Below, in pieces: positions 60,883 through 64,000 of a stretch of 64,000 nt of DNA. Origin of the DNA: CAKMZU01 sp965248335 (GTDB lineage Bacteria > Pseudomonadota > Gammaproteobacteria > Pseudomonadales > DT-91). The stretch is taken from the NCBI GenBank assembly GCA_965248335.1, contig CBDFIY010000002.1, positions 62,001 to 126,000 on the forward strand, read 5' to 3'. The notes below the pieces were generated by a model. The model had not been told where the DNA came from. It saw only the letters and a list, made by a program, of their open reading frames with translations, and ran no database searches. Both the position numbers and the translations under genes were made by a program. How positions within the stretch are numbered: position 1 is the first letter of the stretch; each line of letters opens with the position of its first letter.

Positions 60883-61254
60883 ATGGCTAAAATCTTAATT
60901 GTTGACGATTCACCTACTGAACGTAAAACCATGGAAGCTATTTTGGCCAAAGAAGGTCATAGTATTATCAAGGCGACGAATGGTGATGACGGCGTCGCTA
61001 TAGCGAAAGAGAAATTACCTGATATTATTTTGATGGATGTTGTGATGCCTGGAACAAATGGTTTTCAAGCCACAAGGCAACTAACAAAAAATGAAGGTAC
61101 GCGGCATATTCCCGTTGTGATTGTTACTACAAAAGATCAAGAAACAGATAGGCTGTGGGGTAAGAGGCAAGGTGCCTCGAGCTACTTGACAAAACCCATT
61201 GATAAAAAGCATTTGTTAAAAGTTGTCGATGATGCTCTTTCTGCGCTCATTTAA
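60883..61254 (+). CDS. pilH: twitching motility response regulator PilH
   Basis: A 123-residue CheY-like receiver. The key residues are in ILIVDDSPTERK, IILMDVVMPGTNG, VVIVTTKDQ and YLTKPID. In Pseudomonas PilH acts with PilG on pilus retraction and extension. The ATG at 60883 gives the normal length; an in-frame start at 60835 would overlap pilG and add 16 residues. It lies 28 bp after pilG. Confidence 0.94.
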   Translation: MAKILIVDDSPTERKTMEAILAKEGHSIIKATNGDDGVAIAKEKLPDIILMDVVMPGTNGFQATRQLTKNEGTRHIPVVIVTTKDQETDRLWGKRQGASSYLTKPIDKKHLLKVVDDALSALI

Positions 61255-61270
61255 GTAAAGTGGTGCTGAA

Positions 61271-61810
61271 ATGAACGAAAACACGGCATTCGATTATTTG
61301 GTAGCGACCGCCCGGCAAGCTAAGCTGAGAAACCCATCGCTGCCTACGAAAGAGCGTATACAAAACAAATGGTCAGCTATTGGCTTTAGTTTGTTTAAAA
61401 AGCGCATGATTGCCCCGTTAGGTGAGATTTGTGAAATGCTGGAAGTGCCGAAAGCAACTAGGTTGCCGGGTGTTCAGCCTTGGGTTATAGGCATTGCTAA
61501 TTTCCGTGGTCGATTATTACCCTTGTTTGATTTAGAGATTTTTTTTGCTCAGAAAACGAAAGTCGAGCAAAAGAAGAGGCGTGTCCTGGTTATTGAATTA
61601 GGGGATTTATATGCAGGAATTATCGTTAATGAAGTCTACGGTATGCTTCATTTTCCTGATGACACCGAATGTAGACAACTGCCTGATGACTTGATGAAAA
61701 TTGCGCCTTATTCAAAAGGGTGTGTAGAACAAGAAAGTATTGATTGGGCATTACTTAGCCCACATACCTTGGTAAAAGACCCAAGGTTTTTTAATGCAGC
61801 AATCAATTAA
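61271..61810 (+). CDS. pilI: PilI, CheW-like coupling protein of the Pil-Chp system
   Basis: A 179-residue CheW-like protein. After a short helical start the single CheW fold runs from about residue 30, with GEICEMLEVPKATRLPGVQPWVIGIANFRGRLLPLFDLEIFF (about residues 52-93; quoted only to fix the location) typical of PilI. It couples PilJ to the ChpA kinase. It lies 16 bp after pilH. Confidence 0.92.
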   Translation: MNENTAFDYLVATARQAKLRNPSLPTKERIQNKWSAIGFSLFKKRMIAPLGEICEMLEVPKATRLPGVQPWVIGIANFRGRLLPLFDLEIFFAQKTKVEQKKRRVLVIELGDLYAGIIVNEVYGMLHFPDDTECRQLPDDLMKIAPYSKGCVEQESIDWALLSPHTLVKDPRFFNAAIN

Positions 61811-61994
61811 TGGCTAAATTCTTTAGCTGTCAGTGTGATGCCAGCGAAATATAAATAATAACAAAAAATAGAGCTTCATAAATTTATAAAACTGACACTT
61901 GATAGGTGCGATAAAAATACTAAATATTGTATTTTTATCGTTAACGATGGATAAGTGTTTATTTGAAGTTCGCTCAACTATGCAGGAGCCAATG
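61811..61994. promoter_or_regulatory. pilI-pilJ gap with a perfect hairpin
   Basis: A 184-bp AT-rich gap, wider than usual between pilI and pilJ. CGATAAAAATAC (61909-61920) and GTATTTTTATCG (61929-61940) form a perfect 12-bp stem with an 8-base loop. No T run follows. It may be a regulatory hairpin, an operator or a weak terminator that lowers pilJ expression; the gap may also hold a separate pilJ promoter. Confidence 0.5.
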
Positions 61995-64000
61995 ATGAGC
62001 ACTACATCATCGACAACCATAAAACAGTCGGGCAATAAACTATTACTTTTGCCCGCGACATTGATGGTTATTATTTTTGTCTTTTTTATCTGGAATATAC
62101 TTCAGGTATTACAAGATGCTAGATATGACACGCGTTACCTTGAAGCCACAGGTAACCTTAGGGTACTTGCTCAGCAGGTGGCAACGCACTCGCGAGAAGC
62201 ATCTGAAGGGAAATCAGCCGCGTTTGATGAGCTTGAATTGAACAGAAAGAATTTTTCTAAAGAAATTAATGAACTGAAGAAGGGGTCGCAGGGTGTCCCC
62301 GCTTTAGCGCATATGCTTCGACGTGATATTGGTAGCTTAGACAAGGTTTGGACGCGAGTTGATAACGCATCAAAGACTATTTACGACAGTAAATCCCGTG
62401 TACTGTTTCTTCATGAGGTAGCGAGCACATTGAGTGCCTCCATTCCCGAACTGCAGCAAAAGTATAATCAAGTTGTTGGTAGTTTAATGAAAGGTAATGC
62501 ACCGAGCGCCTTAACTGTTGAGGCGCAGAGGCAGACATGGCGAGCAGAAAGAATCGCAAGGAATGTCGATAAAATGTTACTAGGTGGAGAGGGTACAAGC
62601 TTAGCGGCAGATCAATTTAACAGTGATGCCGGCGCTTTCGGCGATGTACTCGAGGCGATGATAAAAGGGAATGCAAGCATGGGTATTCCGCGTATTGATA
62701 ATAAAGAAGCAAGACAAACTCTGGACGAAATTAACGCACTTTTTCAATTCATTACAACCTCAGTTGATGACATATTTGAAGCTTCCCCTGATTTGATGAA
62801 AGTTCATGATGCCGCTGATAATATATTAGTGGATGCCCCCGTCCTGACTCAAGAAGCCAGCGAACTTGTTGAAAAAATTAACCACTTGGAAAGCGCTAGA
62901 ACATTTAATAGCACAACTGCCATGTATTCTATTGGCATTATCGTGATTCTAGGTGCATTTATCGCGTGGATTGCTTTCTTTTCTACGCGAACCAGGCTTT
63001 CTGAAACGCGTGCTACCAATGATAAAAACCAGGAAGCTATTCTACGATTGCTCGATGAATTGGCAGATCTCGCAGATGGCGACTTAACAACAACAGCAAC
63101 GGTGAGTGAAGATTTTACGGGCGCAATTGCAGACTCTGTTAATAATACAATTGATCAGCTAAGAATTCTGGTATCGCAGATTAATGATACTGCATTGAAG
63201 GTGTCTCATGCAGCAGAAGAAACGCAAGGTACAGCGCTTCACCTAGCAGAAGCATCTGAGCATCAGGCACAAGAAATAGCGGGCGCTTCGGCAGCTGTTA
63301 ATGAGATGGCTGTGACGATTGATCAAGTTTCAGCAAATGCCGCAGAATCATCACAGGTTGCTAAAAAATCAGTACGAATAGCGAATCAAGGTGCGGAAGT
63401 CGTGCAAAGTACTATTCATGGTATGGATACTATTCGAGAGCAAATTCAAGATACGTCAAAGCGTATAAAACGTCTTGGCGAATCGTCACAAGAAATTGGT
63501 GATATTGTATCGTTGATTAATGATATTGCTGATCAAACGAATATCCTTGCCTTGAATGCTGCAATCCAGGCATCGATGGCAGGCGACGCAGGCCGAGGTT
63601 TTGCTGTTGTTGCCGATGAAGTACAGAGGCTTGCCGAACGTTCTTCTGCGGCCACTAAACAAATAGGTGCGCTCGTAAAAACTATCCAGTCTGATACGAA
63701 TGAAGCCGTTATATCCATGGAACAAACGACATCAGAAGTGGTGCGAGGTGCACGACTTGCACAGGACGGTGGTACAGCACTCGAAGAAATCGAAAGCGTA
63801 TCACAAGAACTCGCCGACTTAATTCAGAATATATCAAATGCCGCTAGACAGCAGGCTGCATCGGCTGGCCATATATCCAATACGATGAATGTTATCCAAG
63901 AAATTACTCAGCAAACCAGTACAGGGACAACTACAACGGCGCGATCTATTGGGAACTTGACAGGCATGGCAACAGAGCTGAAGAGCTCAGTTGCTGGATT
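61995..64000 (+). CDS. pilJ: PilJ, methyl-accepting receptor of the Pil-Chp system (partial)
   Basis: The gene runs off the right edge; about 668 codons are visible. AGGAG at 61984-61988 precedes the ATG at 61995 by six bases. An N-terminal membrane helix (about residues 19-38), a periplasmic helical domain with the PilJ-type repeats, and a second helix (about 318-338) are followed by a HAMP region and the MCP signalling domain with the hairpin tip near NDIADQTNILALNAAIQAS (residues about 512-530) and GRGFAVVADEVQRLAER. It senses surface contact through the pilus in Pseudomonas. Confidence 0.95.
   Translation, partial: MSTTSSTTIKQSGNKLLLLPATLMVIIFVFFIWNILQVLQDARYDTRYLEATGNLRVLAQQVATHSREASEGKSAAFDELELNRKNFSKEINELKKGSQGVPALAHMLRRDIGSLDKVWTRVDNASKTIYDSKSRVLFLHEVASTLSASIPELQQKYNQVVGSLMKGNAPSALTVEAQRQTWRAERIARNVDKMLLGGEGTSLAADQFNSDAGAFGDVLEAMIKGNASMGIPRIDNKEARQTLDEINALFQFITTSVDDIFEASPDLMKVHDAADNILVDAPVLTQEASELVEKINHLESARTFNSTTAMYSIGIIVILGAFIAWIAFFSTRTRLSETRATNDKNQEAILRLLDELADLADGDLTTTATVSEDFTGAIADSVNNTIDQLRILVSQINDTALKVSHAAEETQGTALHLAEASEHQAQEIAGASAAVNEMAVTIDQVSANAAESSQVAKKSVRIANQGAEVVQSTIHGMDTIREQIQDTSKRIKRLGESSQEIGDIVSLINDIADQTNILALNAAIQASMAGDAGRGFAVVADEVQRLAERSSAATKQIGALVKTIQSDTNEAVISMEQTTSEVVRGARLAQDGGTALEEIESVSQELADLIQNISNAARQQAASAGHISNTMNVIQEITQQTSTGTTTTARSIGNLTGMATELKSSVAG

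Noticed and set aside
1..64000. CRISPR arrays, tRNA and rRNA genes
   Set aside because: I looked for regularly spaced repeats and for cloverleaf-type or conserved rRNA segments and saw none.

Overview
The window looks like a chromosomal segment of a gammaproteobacterium with moderate to low GC. Several gene neighbourhoods are ones known from Pseudomonas-like gammaproteobacteria: carA-carB-greA, pilT/pilU next to yggS-proC-yggT, hisI-hisE-tatABC, gshB-tonB-ruvX divergent from pilGHIJ, and an aa3 cytochrome oxidase block with its assembly genes. A marine Thiotrichales-type bacterium such as Cycloclasticus would fit the gene mix, including a flavin-dependent aromatic monooxygenase-like gene. That assignment is inference and rests on no database comparison.

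Layout. 0.2-5.7 kb: a short-chain dehydrogenase, a complete TRAP transporter (DctM, DctQ, DctP) with a TatT-like lipoprotein, and a YfaZ-like outer-membrane protein. 6.1-11.0 kb: carA-carB-greA behind a leader with a strong terminator hairpin. 11.06-12.16 kb: an intact IS630-family element. 12.3-16.3 kb: a secreted basic protein, a methyltransferase-like protein with a signal peptide, and a PAP2 phosphatase/ArnT-like glycosyltransferase pair. 16.5-20.4 kb: an Lrp/AsnC regulator, a shikimate-kinase-like protein, a serine permease-like gene and serine deaminase. 20.4-22.8 kb: trpR-trpE-trpG with a TrpR-like operator over the trpR start. 22.8-24.5 kb: two exported proteins of unknown function. 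24.6-31.1 kb: pilU/pilT, yggS-proC-yggT-hisI-hisE and tatABC. 31.1-32.8 kb: small genes and a decayed DHFR-like gene. 32.8-41.4 kb: the cytochrome c oxidase and haem A/copper assembly block. 41.6-44.6 kb: a MATE transporter and a large membrane protein. 44.79-46.17 kb: an IS3-family element. 46.9-55.3 kb: a six-gene chemosensory operon. 55.5-57.7 kb: a transglutaminase-like protein and the monooxygenase. 57.9-60.2 kb: ruvX, tonB and gshB. 60.5 kb to the end: pilG, pilH, pilI and the start of pilJ.

How the genes work together. Two chemosensory systems sit close to each other. PilGHIJ normally controls twitching motility driven by PilT/PilU, which are also in the window. The other system (receiver, CheA, MCP, CheR, triple CheW, CheB) has an unusual division of labour: CheB's own receiver has lost the residues needed for phosphorylation, while the first gene of the operon is a stand-alone, intact, CheB-like receiver.

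The most distinctive non-coding feature is a family of four short intergenic elements (95-128 bp) with imperfect terminal inverted repeats and TA-rich ends. Their termini resemble those of the IS630 element in the same window, so they are probably MITEs moved by that transposase or a relative. One copy exactly fills the gap between two convergent genes. Other points to follow up are a head-to-head overlap of the surf1 and DUF2909-type start regions, a probably leaderless autoregulated trpR, a 55-bp palindrome before the monooxygenase, and a hexanucleotide repeat inside the CheW-like gene.
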